The notes: generated from the letters alone by a model not told the origin. 64,000 nucleotides of DNA from Anolis sagrei (GCF_037176765.1 NC_090030.1:25203378-25267377); one strand, 5' to 3'. Shown: positions 11,440 through 23,235, numbered from the stretch's first letter. Numbers and translations are program-made.

Positions 11440-11650
11440 AATTAAGATAGGTAAGGTAGGTTTCCCCGACATGAAGTCCAGTCGTGTCCGACTCTGTGGT
11501 GTGGTGCTCATCTCAATTTCTAAGCCGAACAGTCGGTGTTGTCCGTAGACACCTCCAAGGTCATGTGGCCGGCATGAGTGCTTGGAGTACCGTTACCTTC
11601 CTGCTGGAGTGGTACCTATTGATCTACTCACATTTGCATGTTTTCGAACT
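11440..11650 (-). mobile_element. Sauria-type SINE fragment
   Basis: Contains the family core in reverse: GTCCGACTCTG, GACACCTCCAAGGTCATG, TGGCCGGCATGAGTG and GATCTACTCACATTTGCATG. It is the 3' two thirds of the full element at 26752-27083; the tRNA-like head is missing. Confidence 0.8.
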
Positions 11651-11654
11651 GCCA

Positions 11655-12455
11655 GCATTGTGTACAACCCGTTTCCAACGATGTGGAAGTTGTAGGACAC
11701 CTGTTGCAGCATCTGTTCTGTTGATAGTTTGAAAGGAGCGGTCTACTGCTGCAAAAATCTCTGGAATAGTTCTGAAGCGAATGCCACAAAGTGGTTCCTT
11801 CATCTTAGGAATTAAGTCAAAGTCACAGGGAGTATGGTGGATGATACAGCACTTCCCCCTCTCATCCCTTTTTAGAGCTTCCCAGTTGTCTGATATTTGT
11901 TATTAGCCACCCCCCCTATTTTAGATTCATACATGCACTTTAAACTGTAAGTTTAGCCTGTTTTATTTTTTTAATTTGTCTCTTTTATAACATGTTTTTA
12001 ATCTGCTTTTATACTTGACTTGGGAACTGTGATTCCCTTCCTTGGGCACTGGTGCCCCATTCTATACTGTGCTGGTCAAAGACCGTAATAAATCATTGAT
12101 AGATAGATTGAGCATTCCCCAGCCCCATCGATCGAGCAAATCAGCCACAGCTTACGCTGCATGTGGCCAAGCATTGTCATGCAAAATGATAGGGGCGTTC
12201 TGCAGAAAGTGTCGGCATTTTTTCTCAAAGCTGGTCTGAGATGGCGTTCCAAAAATGAGCAGTAATACTGCGCATTGATGGTCTGACGTGGAGGAATGGT
12301 ATGCGTTAGGATGACACCATCACAGTCGTACACGAGAATCACAACTTCTGGGGTTCTGACAAAATGTCAAACTTCGTGGTGACCCGTAATGACACCATTC
12401 ATTCGATTGGCGTTTCAGCTCTGGCTGGTATGGTATAAAGATTTCAATATAATAT
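11655..12455 (-). mobile_element. Mariner transposon fossil (DD34D-like), interrupted
   Basis: Minus-strand codons at 12076-12342 read ILVYDCDGVILTHTIPPRQT and LHDNAWPHA-like sequence in neighbouring frames, which carries the second catalytic aspartate. Codons at 11665-11865 read CDFDLIPKMKEPLCGIRFRT and LPHRWKRVV, the transposase C-terminus. Between them (about 11870-12115) lies roughly 245 bp of unrelated DNA. Upstream, PELKRQSNEW is visible near 12400. Several frameshifts make it dead. Confidence 0.78.
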
Positions 12456-12689
12456 CCCACCAGTTGACGCCACTACAAAGAAATTCTTGTAATATCACAG
12501 CACAAGCCACCAGTATAAAGGAATCAAGCCCCAGCTGATCTATATTATGGTAGCGATATGGTGTTATATATTATATGTAATGGTAGAGTGCAAAGTACTT
12601 GTCTTATATTTATATGCTGCCACCAATCCAAGCTGTCTTAGGATCTTTGAAATGCCGCTCTGAGGTAAACCTTTCCCTCTTCTCACTAC

Positions 12690-12785
12690 CTCTGAGAATG
12701 CTTGCCATAGATGCAGGCGAAACGTCAGGAGAAATGCCTCTAGAACATGGCCCTATAGCCCGAAAAAACCCACAAGAACCTACTT
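12690..12785 (+). repeat. Interspersed repeat 'D' fragment
   Basis: Carries the recurring block GCCATAGATGCAGGCGAAAC followed by GTCAGGAGAAATGCC and ACATGGCC. Other copies occur at 19384, 25640, 56300, 58720, 59400, 59811 and 60083. The family is unclassified here; a Penelope-like origin is only a guess. Confidence 0.65.
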
Positions 12786-12899
12786 TCCCTCTTCTGCCAC
12801 CACTGCCCTTCCTTTTACTCCAAACAAAGGATTGTCAGGGTAAGAGTTCTTTTTGTGATATCAGGATGTTGAACTGCCTGCAATTTCTGCTCAAGGATT

Positions 12900-13800
12900 A
12901 CTGGTAAAATGAGTAACAATAGAGGCTTCTTAAAAGTCAAACAGAGAAAAGATTTATTTATAAAAAACAGACAACTGATTCCTTCTTTTAAGAGGCACAA
13001 ACGCTTGACTTGTTACTATAGCACAATATCTTAATGGTTGATTAAAAAGAGTTTCTTGGCTTGGTTACAAACAGAGCTTATCTCAGAGATAGAACTACTG
13101 GTTACAAAAAAAATCCCTCACTCTACTTCAGTGAAATAGCAATGAGTTCTTGACTAACCTATCCCAGGCTGTCTTCTGAGTAATTAGCTAACTCTCCCCA
13201 GAGTCCTTATAGCGAACTTACTCAAACTAGAGAGCAAATCCCTTGTGTTGTCTCCCACAAGTAATCAGGATGCTGCCTGACCTTTCTTGTCAGCTATTCA
13301 GCCCTGCCCTGACACAACTCTCTCTCTCATAAATACCCAGCCTCCAAATCACTTCTTCTCCCTCCAGTTCCCAAATCTCTTCTCTCTCAGAAGCTGAAAT
13401 TCTTTTCCCTCCCAAGACTTGGCTCCTCCTCCTCTGCTCTAGCCAATCCCAGAAGACCTCCAACTCCTCCCATCTTCTATCTATCCTCCCTCAAGATGGC
13501 CGCTTTACTGGCAGACATAAAGATCGGATAAATCAAATCTCTGTATCCTTAAATCAGATCTCACTCGCTGCCACCAATTATAATATACCGGATCACTAAT
13601 GGATCCCACTAGCTGCCAAATTAAATAATAAAGCTTCACAGACCAGTTATGTATGCTGTAAAACAATATAATGGATCCAATCAATCCACTGACACCAATA
13701 TGTAGAGCAGCCACCAATTGACAAGGGTTAACCAAATTTTAAAAGGCTTATTGCGAAGCAGGGAGCTGAGGGATAATTTATTGTTGCCACCAATTTGATA
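12900..13800 (-). mobile_element. LTR-like fossil (minus orientation)
   Basis: Read on the minus strand, this has an AAGATGG/CCAAT-rich upstream part, a pyrimidine/purine-biased middle and an AATAAA poly(A) signal near 12955. Past one end (13555-13800) there are repeated GCCACCAATT blocks of the type found next to LTRs of vertebrate retrovirus-like elements. No coding domain is seen; it is probably an old solo or partial LTR. Boundaries are approximate. Confidence 0.4.
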
Positions 13801-14099
13801 GGAACCAGTATTCAGGAGATTTTTTCCCAGTTCCCACTTTTAAAAAGAACTGGCCGATTTGCAATGGAGGTTGCTGATTAGGAACCAAATTTACTATCAA
13901 GTTGGAAGGGAGGCTGTTCAATCGCACCTCCTCCTTTATTAGGAATGTAATAACTTAGTAATAATTACACTGTATATATTGTAGCGTGACTGGAGAGAAG
14001 AACATAGATTTATTTGGTTACTTTCCCCTGGCGTTTCTGCCACCACGTGAGGTAAGATGTATTATTGTGAGAAATGGCACACTGGACACAGAATTGATG

Positions 14100-14710
14100 G
14101 AGATGAGGCAGTCTTCAAACTAAAGTTAATAAGTTTATTTTGAACAAAGCGTATGGTTGCAGGCGGTTGGTTTACTTGAAATAACTTAGAGAACTTGTAG
14201 AACTTTAAATGTAACACGGTTTGCAATACAGTTCACACTTCTGGATAATACAACTTGTAATTGACTTTTACTGTGGTGAAGCACTTTCTTAAACAATGTT
14301 TTCTGAGGTGAATAGCCTTCCTTATTTATTTATTACTTGCACTTGTTAACCGCCGCTCTCAGCCCTAGGGCGACTCGTCCTTTCTTGATCCTTTCTTGAT
14401 CAAACCCTAGATCTCTAGTTCTTTCCCAACTAATGATCTAAACAAGCTTCACTTAGTCTTCTCTGACTAATGAAACTAATCAGGTTCCCCCCTTCAACCT
14501 TCCTAGATTGAAGAAACCTCAGACTATTCACAAACACTGCTTCTCTACTCCCCCTCTTCTCTCTTGACTGCAGACTCTGAACTCCAAACCCTAACTAACT
14601 GCTTCTTTTTAAAACGCAGATGGATTTCTTTTGCTAGGCTCTGCCCACTTTCCACTCTCCTCTGCCTGGTCTCCTTGGCAACGCCACAATGGATACAACC
14701 AGTTATTTCT
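14100..14710 (-). mobile_element. LTR-like fossil, second unit
   Basis: Organisation matches the units at 12900 and 15010 when read on the minus strand: a TGGCAACGCC-type upstream part, a TTTTAAAA box near 14610, and a downstream part ending in A-rich sequence near 14140. A short L2 3' fragment (14322-14385) is inserted. It is a fossil without coding domains. Confidence 0.38.
14322..14385 (-). mobile_element. Short L2 3' end
   Basis: (TTTA)n plus AACCGCCGCTCTCAGCCC is a minimal L2 3' end in reverse. Confidence 0.6.
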
Positions 14711-15009
14711 AGCTTTCAGCTACTGTTACCAAACAAATAGTTAAACAGTTCAAATACATATACCTAGTTTCAATAACTTCCTTACACTTATTTACTTTGA
14801 AAGGAACTATTCTTATCTTTAACAGGGAGAAATACTAACTGTAAGTTTTTACTGTATAATGGGTAATGACTGAACATTATTGAAACCGTTTCTTCTAGCC
14901 TGGCTGATGCTGCTAAATTTTTATTTTCAGGGCTGAGGGAAACCACGTACCACACTTCTTTGTGATACAATGCTGTTGAATTCTTCAGAGCAGTTATATT
15001 CTTATCTAA

Positions 15010-15690
15010 TATATCCACACACAGTCTGTGGTAGTGTGAAAATTGAACTTTATTAAACAATCTTGAAAAAAAATATTTCAGGCACAAAAAAAGCTTGTCC
15101 GTTGCATTCAATAGTACAGTGCTTGGATTCAGTTACGGTCACAACTTTAAACTGGGAATTTACTTTCCCCTCAACAAAGATTTCTTCACTACAAACAGCC
15201 CAATACACAGGGTCTGCCTAAAAAATAGTCCTTCCTCTGAAGTAACTATCTAAAGTCTATTTTCAAGTTAAACTTCTCACTAACTCTTCACTGCTCCTTC
15301 AACTACAACTGCTCTAACTCTTCATTCCAACTCCTCTCTAGCACACAAGCCTCACTCTCCTTTTAAAATGCTATTTTTTTCCTCTCAGCTTCTCCTAAAC
15401 TCCTCCCCCTTTCTCTACACCAATCCTGGCCATTCCCTGCTGTCTAATGCCTAGGACACGCTCCCCTGCTCTGAACTACACTCAAGATGGCGTCTCCCTT
15501 CTCCAAAATGGCCGCTGATGCTTCACCTTGCCCATTCCCTATCTTTCTAGTCTTACAGGCTTTTCCTGGCCCTGCATCCTGGCTGTAACTAAGGTAAGGG
15601 TTCTTCACAGCAGACACTCTCAAAATTGAGGTTTCTCCTCCTGTCTTCTATTCTGGCCTATTAGGTAAGAATCATTACACCCCCCTAGTG
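15010..15690 (-). mobile_element. LTR-like fossil, third unit
   Basis: Minus-strand reading shows AAGATGGCG motifs (near 15485 on the plus strand), a GCATTTTAAAAGG box (about 15360-15372) and an AATAAA signal near 15055. This again is LTR-like organisation without coding sequence. It may belong to the same family as the units at 12900 and 14100. Confidence 0.4.
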
Positions 15691-15699
15691 CTGCATCAC

Positions 15700-16132
15700 T
15701 GCACTTGTTTCCCCAAATTCAAAATACTCAGTGTCAGGCTTCTGCAATAACACCTTACATGCTACCACGATATCTTAATGAATTGAGGACTCTGAAACGT
15801 CTTCTCTGAACTTTGCTGTCATATTTCCTCAGATCTCTCAAAAGACATCCTCTCTTCTCATTCTCGTCGCCATGAACCTTGCACCTGAAAGACAAAGAGA
15901 TGTATCCTCAGCACAGTGCATTGGAAGAGGTAGTCAGAAAAATCTTGACCTGCTTAGGGTGTTAAGTCATGGTTAGATTCACTTTCTCGTGGATACAAAC
16001 ATCAAAGGTCTAAATTGTATATGAGAAATAAAACAATCAGGTTAAGTCAGCCTTCAATGAAAAACAAATACACGTAAAACCTTCTGCAGACCACCAACTG
16101 AAAGTGGTCTTTCAAAAAGCCTCCAGGGATGA
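15700..16132. other. Unassigned intergenic DNA
   Basis: No gene, RNA or repeat family recognised. Confidence 0.5.
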
Positions 16133-16140
16133 GTTTAGAA

Positions 16141-17562
16141 CAGGAGTCCTCAAACTTTTTAAAGAGAAGGCCAGGTCACAGTGCCTCAAACTGTTAGAGG
16201 GCCAGATTATAATTTGAAAAAAGCATGAATGAATTCCTATGCACATTGCACATATTTTATTTGTAGTGCAAAAACACATAAAAGCAATACAATAATTAAA
16301 AAGAACAATTTTAACAAATATAAACTTATTAGTATTTCAATGGGAAGTGTGGGCCTGCTTTTGGCTGCTGAGATATGATTAAATTTTTTTATTATTTTAT
16401 CATAGTTAATACATTTGTTATACATTTGTTTTACAGCAGATACATATTATTCAATACACCTAACATACTTTGGCATCTAGTATTCTTATTCTGCTTAAAC
16501 ATATTTTCTATTCCTCACCGCTGTGCTCCCCCCCCCCTCAAGCCACAACCTTTACATGTTGTCTGTCCAAAATCTCAATTCTTCTTGTGGTGGTAACTTT
16601 CCTTCTTTATTTTTTAATCCTTTTACAATAAATTTTCTCCATACATCATCAAAATCACGTTTCCATATACCTCTTTTAACTTTTAATATACATGTCAGCT
16701 TATCATTTATTGACAGTTTCCATACTTCCTTGTACCACTCCTCTATTTGTATATTTATTTCTTTTTTCCAATTCCTTGCTATAAGCAGTCTTGCTATTGT
16801 TAATAAATTTGTTATCGCTTCTTTATCCTCTTTTTTCAATTGTTTATTGCTATATAATGATAATAAAGCTATACTAGGACTTCTCTCTATTTTAGTATTC
16901 ATTATATCTTCTATTTCTCTAAATACTTTCCCCCCAAAATTATTTACATATTTACATTGCCACCACATATGTATATATATTCCTGGTTCTTGACACCCTC
17001 TCCAACAATTTTTTGAATAATCTTTATGTGTGCTAATTTTACTGGTGTTAGATACCATTTCCATATTAACTTATAATAATTTTCTTTAACCCATATTGAT
17101 AAAATTTTTTTATATGTCTTTGTCTCCATAATTGTTGCCACTCTATTTCATTTATTTTTATCCCTAAGTCTTCTTCCCAGACTTCCTTGAGGGTGTTATT
17201 TTTTGTGTTTCCTTCTTTTATTTCAATTATTATCTTATATATTTTACTAGTTATTCCTTTTACATTTTCATGCTCTTCTACAACCCTTCCATTCTGTATT
17301 ATTTGTTCAAATTGATTAAGCTTGCTTCCATTTTTGTTATTTTTCCCCCAATGTTTAAGCCATTGTTCTAATTGTATACAATGGAACCATGTCAATTTTA
17401 TTTCTCTAAATTCTTCCATAATCGTTTCCTTCTTCATTCCTGAGATAGGATTGTTGTATGCTTTCAAGTTGTTTCAGACTTAGGTTGATCCTGAGTGAGG
17501 GCTGGGTAAATGACCTTGGAGGGCCGCATCTGGCCCTCGGGCCTTAGTTTGAGGACCCCTTT
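16141..17562. mobile_element. hAT transposon split by an L1, with perfect 8-bp target duplication
   Basis: Left end CAGGAGTCCTCAAACT and the inverted right end (AGTTTGAGGACCCC) are flanked by GTTTAGAA on both sides (16133-16140, 17563-17570). The target has TA at its centre, as in Buster-type hATs. The element is non-autonomous; most of the interior is a later L1 insertion. Confidence 0.88.
16384..17465 (-). mobile_element. 5'-truncated L1 LINE inside a hAT
   Basis: Minus-strand codons encode the L1 ORF2 C-terminus: EFREIKLTWFHCIQLEQWLK, VKLAHIKI, then the Cys/His block CWRGCQEPGIYIHMWWQCK and WKLSINDKL. It is spread over frames, with at least two frameshifts. The reverse-transcriptase core is missing. 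Confidence 0.82.
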
Positions 17563-17588
17563 GTTTAGAACAATTTGACACACACTAT

Positions 17589-17723
17589 CAGTGGTTCTCG
17601 ACTTGTAGGTCACCAGATGTTTTGGCCTTCAACACCCAGAAATCCAAACAGCTGGTAAACTGGCTGGGATTTCTGGGAGTTGTGGGCCAAAACACCTGGG
17701 GATCCATAGGTTGAGAACCACTG
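17589..17723. mobile_element. 135-bp palindromic hAT-like MITE
   Basis: Starts CAGTGGTTCTCGACTTGTAG and ends with the inverted form GGTTGAGAACCACTG; the two halves pair for most of their length. Related copies lie at 25282-26024 (split) and 53232-53357. Confidence 0.85.
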
Positions 17724-17894
17724 ATTGATGAAGTATGAATAATAATAATGATGATGGTGAGATGAAATTCCCTGCCCACCTTTGCAGTTTGAGGTGGGAT
17801 ACACGATAAAACAGAACACTATTTAAAAAAAAACATGCAGTGTCTACATAGAAAGGATTAGAAGGCCTCAGTGGGGGAATCCATCCCATAAGAA

Positions 17895-18398
17895 GGTATT
17901 ATTTATTTATTTACCTTACTTATATACCGCTGTTCTCAGCCCGAAGGCGACTCACAGCGGTTCACAACAAATAAGAACAGCAAAAATTCAATGCTACAGT
18001 GTAAAAACAGTTAACAACCTAACACATTACACAAGGTAAGCAATTAATAATTAATAATATTAATTATTATTTATTATTATTAACTTTATTTGTACCCCGC
18101 TAACATCTCCCGAAGGACTCGCTAACATCTCCCGAAGGACTCGGTGCAGCTTACAAAGGCCAAGGCCCTCAACAACATAACAAAACAACAATAAAACTCA
18201 AAGAGCAAACCAATAAACATTAATTAATAATCAATTTATATTTTGGAACCACGATGTGTGCTTGCACCTTGCTCTGAGGCTGAGACACTGACTGCCAGGA
18301 AAAGACCCAGCATGAGGCCTTGATTGAGACAGAAAGATCACAGCCTTGAACCTCTTCACTAGTCAAGGAAACCATCAATGTATTACAACTTATTTTAA

Positions 18399-18435
<37 letters not shown>

Positions 18436-18640
18436 TTATTTGTACCCCGCTAGCATCTCCTGAAGGACTCGATGCAGCTTACAAAGGCCAAGGCCTCAAA
18501 ACACAACATAACAATACAAAACCTAAAGCAAATTAAAAACAATTAAAGCAATATTAAACAACAAGCAATAAACAATACACCAAGACACTATAAAACTGGG
18601 CTGGGCCAGAGTAATGGGTACAGGATTAAAAGGGCTGATG
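17895..18640 (-). mobile_element. Cluster of three L2 3' ends
   Basis: Three consecutive L2 3' UTR pieces in reverse: TATACCGCTGTTCTCAGCCC (17925), TTGTACCCCGCTAACATCTC (about 18090) and TTGTACCCCGCTAGCATCTC (about 18440), each with its (TTTA) or (ATT) tail. The middle one has a local duplication of a CTAACATCTCCCGAAGGACT block. No coding remains. Confidence 0.8.
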
Positions 18641-18769
18641 TGACAGGTGATATGTAAGGATTATAGGGTAAGTGCAGTGTGCGGATGGGGATGTGATGAT
18701 AAAAGTCAGGCTGAGAGAGTGACTCAAAGACAAAAAAGTGTGACCAATGTAGACATTTATTTAAAAGGA

Positions 18770-19125
18770 AATTGTCTGCATAATGAGCAGCAGCTTAAAG
18801 AGCTGTTTAGTCTCCAGAAAAAAAGGCTGAGATGGGATATGAAAACCATGTTTAAATATCTGAAGGGCTATCAAAAGGAAGAAGGAAAGGGCTTTGTTCT
18901 CTGCTGCAGTGGAGACTGGGACTTGATGGAGCCATGGGTTCGAATCACAGGAAAGGAGATTCCACCTGAACACTAGGAAGAAAGTCTTGACTATAAAGCT
19001 GTTCAGCAGTGGAACTCTCTGCTTCAAAGTCCCCTGGCTTTGGAATGCCCTCCCAAGGGAGATCAGGGTACCCTCCAAACTTTCTGCACACAATTAAAGA
19101 CCTGGCTTTTCTGACAAGCCTTCGA
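18770..19125 (+). mobile_element. Old CR1 fragment joined to an L2 C-terminus
   Basis: 18770-19035 matches the CR1 terminal domain in diverged form (LKELFSLQKKRLRWDMKTMF, then FNSGTLCFKVPW-like codons). At 19035-19125 the codons become FGNALPREIR, typical of L2. Strong divergence marks this as one of the older inserts. Confidence 0.65.
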
Positions 19126-19152
19126 CCATGTTTAGATTCTCCAATAATATAA

Positions 19153-19290
19153 AAGGTAAAGTTTTTCCCTTGACATTAAGTCCAGTCATATTTGACTTTG
19201 GGGGTTGCTGCTCATCTCCATTTCGAAGCCGAAAAGCCAGCGTTGTCCATAGACACCTCCAAGGTCTTGTGGCCGGTATGACCACAGGGA
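19153..19290 (-). mobile_element. Sauria-type SINE fragment
   Basis: Starts at the AAAGGTAAAG 3' terminus in reverse and runs through AGACACCTCCAAGGTC to TGGCCGGTATGACC; the head is lost. Confidence 0.8.
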
Positions 19291-19321
19291 GATTTATTTA
19301 TTTGGATGCTTTTAAACAGAG

Positions 19322-19345
19322 GCTTGGGGGGGGGGGGGGAAATCT

Positions 19346-19382
<37 letters not shown>

Positions 19383-19383
19383 T
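19322..19383. repeat. Poly-G run and (AAT)n microsatellite
   Basis: Twelve or more G followed by about ten AAT units. Confidence 0.9.
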
Positions 19384-19590
19384 CAGTTGAAACATTCACA
19401 CCTAGCTCCAGCAGAGAAGAGCTCTTTGCCCCACCCCAGCCATTCCACAGATATATAAACCCATTTTCCTAACTCCAACAGACCTCACTACATCTGAGGA
19501 TGCTTGCCATAGATGCAGGCAAAACGTCAGGAGAAAATGCCTCTAAGAACATGGCCATATAGCCTGAAAAACCCCACAAGAACATAATAA
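19384..19590 (+). repeat. Interspersed repeat 'D'
   Basis: Longer copy than at 12690: CAGTTGAAACATTCACACC, ATTCCACAGATATATAAACC, then GCCATAGATGCAGGCAAAAC. It is followed by (AAT)n. Confidence 0.7.
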
Positions 19591-19740
19591 TAATAATAAT
19601 AATAATAATAAATCCCACTTTTCTCCCTCACAGGACCCAAAGCGGCTGACAACATATTAAAATCATGCAAACAACAATCCAGATACATCAATAATAAATA
19701 TAAAACATAACAATTTAAAACAACAATATACATTTACATT
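19590..19740 (-). mobile_element. L2-type 3' end
   Basis: (AAT)n then CCCACTTTTCTCCCTCACAG and AAGCGGCTGACAACAT, in reverse orientation. Confidence 0.6.
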
Positions 19741-19835
19741 TTTGTGGCATTAAGGAAAGTTTGATTGTACTTTTCCTGCCTGGCAAAATAAAGGGGGGCT
19801 GCACTGGATGAACTCAGGGGTCCCTTCCAATTCTG

Positions 19836-20210
19836 TAAATCCTATCCCAGTTATATCCTACCTTGTTCACGTCAGCATTATTTTTAATTTTTAATCTATT
19901 ACATTTGGCCTGGCCATTGGTTTTAAATGCTTATATGTCACTGTTGATTGGTTATTGCCTTTTTTGTTTATGTGATTTATATGATTTGTATTGTATTGAT
20001 TATTTTATTGATGTTTTGTTTATTGATGTTTTGTTTATTGATTGTGGGCTTGGCCTCATGTAAGCTGCACCGAGTCCCTTGGGGAGATGGTAGCGGTGTA
20101 CAAATAAAGACTCTGGAGCCATCTAAAGTGTATGCCAATATTTCCTGATGTAGAGTATTGCAAAACTTTTTACACAACTAAAATAATAAATGTTGGGAAG
20201 TTTATACTGT
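19836..20210 (+). mobile_element. L2 3' UTR plus flank shared with 10485-10910
   Basis: The L2 3' UTR (CCTATCCCAGTTATATCCTA to GTGTACAAATAAAG) is followed by a block (GCAAAACTTTTTACACAACT) that also follows the L2 tail near 10850. No coding part remains. Confidence 0.75.
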
Positions 20211-20367
20211 CAGAAACATTAAAAATTAAAATTAAATATTAATAATTTAAAAAGCACTGAAAGAGTTAGCATGCGTTAGAATCAGTAAGCAAAAGCTAGT
20301 GTTGTCCTGAGGAGAGCGAGTAGGCTGAAGAATGTTAAAAGTTAGTGAGCCAAAGCTAGTGGATTTA

Positions 20368-20500
20368 CAGAGAGGCCACATGACCTTGGAGGTGTCTATG
20401 GACAACGCTGGCTCTTTGGCTTAGAAATGGAGATGAGCACCACACCCCAGAGTCAGACATGACTGGACTTAATGTCAGGGGACTACCTTTACCTTTTTTC
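20368..20500 (+). mobile_element. Sauria-type SINE 3' fragment
   Basis: Runs from GGCCACATGACCTTGGAGG to TGGACTTAATGTCAGGGG and a CTACCTTTACCTTTT tail, the typical 3' end. Confidence 0.82.
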
Positions 20501-20689
20501 TTTTTTTTTTACTAATGCAATACAATATACTAGTAATAATAATTCAATATTATAATTATAATTATGTATTTACATTACATGTAATATTACTAATAATATT
20601 ACAACATAATGGTATAGTGCAATATAGTAATATATACTGATATTGTACTATGCTAATAATATAATATATTGTATGAAAATATATATTGT

Positions 20690-20757
20690 AAGCCGCTCTG
20701 AGTCCCCTTCGGGGTGAGAAGGGTGGCATATAAATGCCGTAAATAAATAAATAAATG
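20690..20757 (+). mobile_element. L2 3' terminus
   Basis: AAGCCGCTCTGAGTCCCCTT, GGGGTGAGAAGGGTGG and (AAAT)n. Confidence 0.75.
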
Positions 20758-20799
20758 GTATTACTAGTCTTTGCTTTTCTTTGAAATATTTTTTTAAAA

Positions 20800-21190
20800 T
20801 AATTTTTATTGAGGGTTTTTTTTATAGTGGGGAGAATTACAGAGACAGACTTGGAAATAAACAAAGAAAAACTTCTCAACTACCTAATAACTGCAGCCCG
20901 TATCTGCTATGAGAGATTTTGGAGAACTAAGGAGATCCCTACACAGGAACAGTGGTTACTTAAGATAACTGACATGAACATGGACAGATTGACCCACCTG
21001 ATGAAGGCGAATCAAAAGATGAAGATAACAAGAACAGATTGGTCCCCAGTAAGAAACTACTTAATTCAAAAAAACTATAAATGGATGATAAAAATATAAA
21101 AAACAAGCCAAAATACAAAGATACAACAAGATAAGATGCAAGCGGGTCAGCCACCTACTATTTGAATACTCAAACAAAGAGACCAGAAGC
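20800..21190 (+). mobile_element. L1 ORF2 C-terminal fragment
   Basis: Codons at 20809-21099 read LLNYLITAARICYERFWRT and IPTQEQWLLKI, the end of an L1 ORF2 protein, followed by an A-rich 3' UTR. The Cys/His block is upstream and missing. Confidence 0.7.
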
Positions 21191-21199
21191 CAAAGATGG

Positions 21200-22424
21200 A
21201 GACAACTAGTCTTTGCTTTTCTTGACATAAGAGACACATACCTAGGATTTCCCGGTTTCTCCTTCTGCAGCTCTTATGTGTGTTGCTCATTCTATCTCAG
21301 CCCATACTGTGTCCCAGGGGCCACATCATCTTAAAGGCAAGGAATGGGCCATCCTGCAACAACAAAGAGAGGTATGAATGATCCTGCCGACCCAAGTTAC
21401 CCAAACCCCGCCACCACTCCCCCCAGAAGCACACTCATCCACTTGGGCTTGCCGATTTAATCAAGTTTCAAGCTAACCGTTTAGTTTTGAGAGGTGGAAG
21501 GTTCACTGGAATGAACTGGAATGGCTTAGTGACAAGTCTCGTATGGCTTATGGATTCTTATTTTCCTTTCCAATGGTGCTCTTTCATGGTAAATCCATTA
21601 GCTTGACTGGCAAAATATGGCTTTTTTTGGAGGATTACAGTAGAACTTTAGTTGGAGATCTTCGAGTTTTACTACATTTGCAAGCACATCTTTGGAATTT
21701 CCCAGCTGCCCCTGGGTCATAACAACTGGTTCTGCTATTTGCGCCAGAACTCCCCAGACAAAAGACTATATACATAAAGGGGGAAAAAGTGGAAGAAAAG
21801 CCAGGCATCTAAACATCAGATTTGCATTACGGCTTGGCTTCACATTAAGTTGGTATAGACTTTGGCCAATTAAGCCATTTCTGATTACGGTTTTTAAAAA
21901 AATATATAGTACAGAATGCCTTTTACTTTAAAAAAAAGTATCTTCCTTTGATAAACAATGGGCAAAAAAAGCCATCCCTCCCAACCATTTACTGAAAAAC
22001 TGGTCTAAAGTGAGCGGATTTCTTAGGATGACTTTTCAAAGGTTATGTGCCATACACACTTTCATCCAAGACATGGTTAGGTTGAATTTAGAAGGCTATC
22101 CAGCACAGTTTTTTCCATTGAGTGCTGCTTTACAATCTAGATAGAACTTCGGTTGTTATGACGGACAGTATTATGGACGGCATTTTTTTTTTTTTTGGTT
22201 TCACGTTTTGACTTAGACTGAAAAACTAGTTTGCTTTTGCTTACCATCTTTGCTGTTTTCACACAGGCATTGGGTGCTTTAAATCTGTGGTGGAATGCTG
22301 AAAGTTTTCACTTGTTACTATTGAAGCCATAAGCCTTTCAGAGGCTGGAGAGAGAAAGACTTCTTTGCTTAGCGCTATTTTCTCCATTTTGCCTTTGGGC
22401 GTTCAAAGCTGTTCCTTTAAAAAT
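21200..22424. other. Unassigned intergenic DNA
   Basis: About 1.2 kb downstream of RBMX in which I recognise no gene, RNA or repeat. Open frames are short and without recognisable motifs. Confidence 0.5.
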
Positions 22425-23235
22425 GAGACACTACAGGGTTGCAAAAATTGGAAACAGTAAGAGCAAGTACCGTTTTGTTTGTGCAGCTTCTTTGGATGGA
22501 CCTAGACAAACCTCGTACTTACAGAACTCTGTAGCCTTCCTGCTACAGGTTCGACACGTTACTGGGGAGACCGAGGTTGTTGCAAATTCCCAAATGAAAC
22601 AGGTGGATAGGTACCATTGTACAGCCATTTGTTGGATATTACAGGGTTGCAAAAATTGGAAACAGTAAGGGCAAGTACCGTTTGTGCAGCTTCTTTGCAT
22701 GGACCTGGTCAAACCTCGTACTTACAGAACTCTGTAGCATTCCTGGCTACAGGTTCGACATGTTACTGGGGAGACCGAGGTTGTTGCAAATTCCCAAATG
22801 AAACAGGTGGAAAGGTACCATGTACAGCCATTTGTTGGATACTACAGGGTTGCAAAAAATGGAAACAGTAAGAGCAAGTACCGTTTGTGCAGCTTCTTTG
22901 CATGGACCTGGTCAAACCTCGTACTTACAGAACTCTGTAGCATTCCTGGCTACAGGTTCGACACGTTACTGGGGGAGACCGAGGTTGTTGGAAATTCCCA
23001 AATGAAACAGGTGAAAAGGTACCATTGTATAGCCATTTGTTGGATACTACAGGGTTGCAAAAATTGGAAACAGTAAGGGCAAGTACCGTTTCTGCAGCTT
23101 CTTTGCATGGACCTGGTCAAACCTCGTACTTACAGAACTCTGTAGCATTCCTGGCTACAGGTTCGACACGTTACTGGAGTGCCGAGGTTGTTGCAAATTC
23201 CCAAATGAAAGAGGTGGAAAGGTACCATGTACATT
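22425..23235. repeat. Four-copy 205-bp tandem repeat downstream of RBMX
   Basis: The motif ACAGGGTTGCAAAAA starts at 22433, 22641, 22844 and 23049 (spacings 208, 203, 205). Each unit also has GTACTTACAGAACTCTGTAG, CTACAGGTTCGACA, ACCGAGGTTGTTG and AAGGTACCAT. Copies are nearly identical apart from a few substitutions and one-base indels. Overlapping short frames arise on both strands but shift between copies, because the period is not a multiple of three. The array ends about 330 bp beyond the presumed RBMX 3' end. Confidence 0.95.

Noticed and set aside
16523-16993. 156-codon plus-strand frame
   Set aside because: Antisense of the L1 ORF2 C-terminus on the minus strand.
22550-22560. GGTTCGACA as a pol III B-box making the tandem array tRNA-derived
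   Set aside because: No A-box at the right spacing and no tRNA-like fold; chance match.
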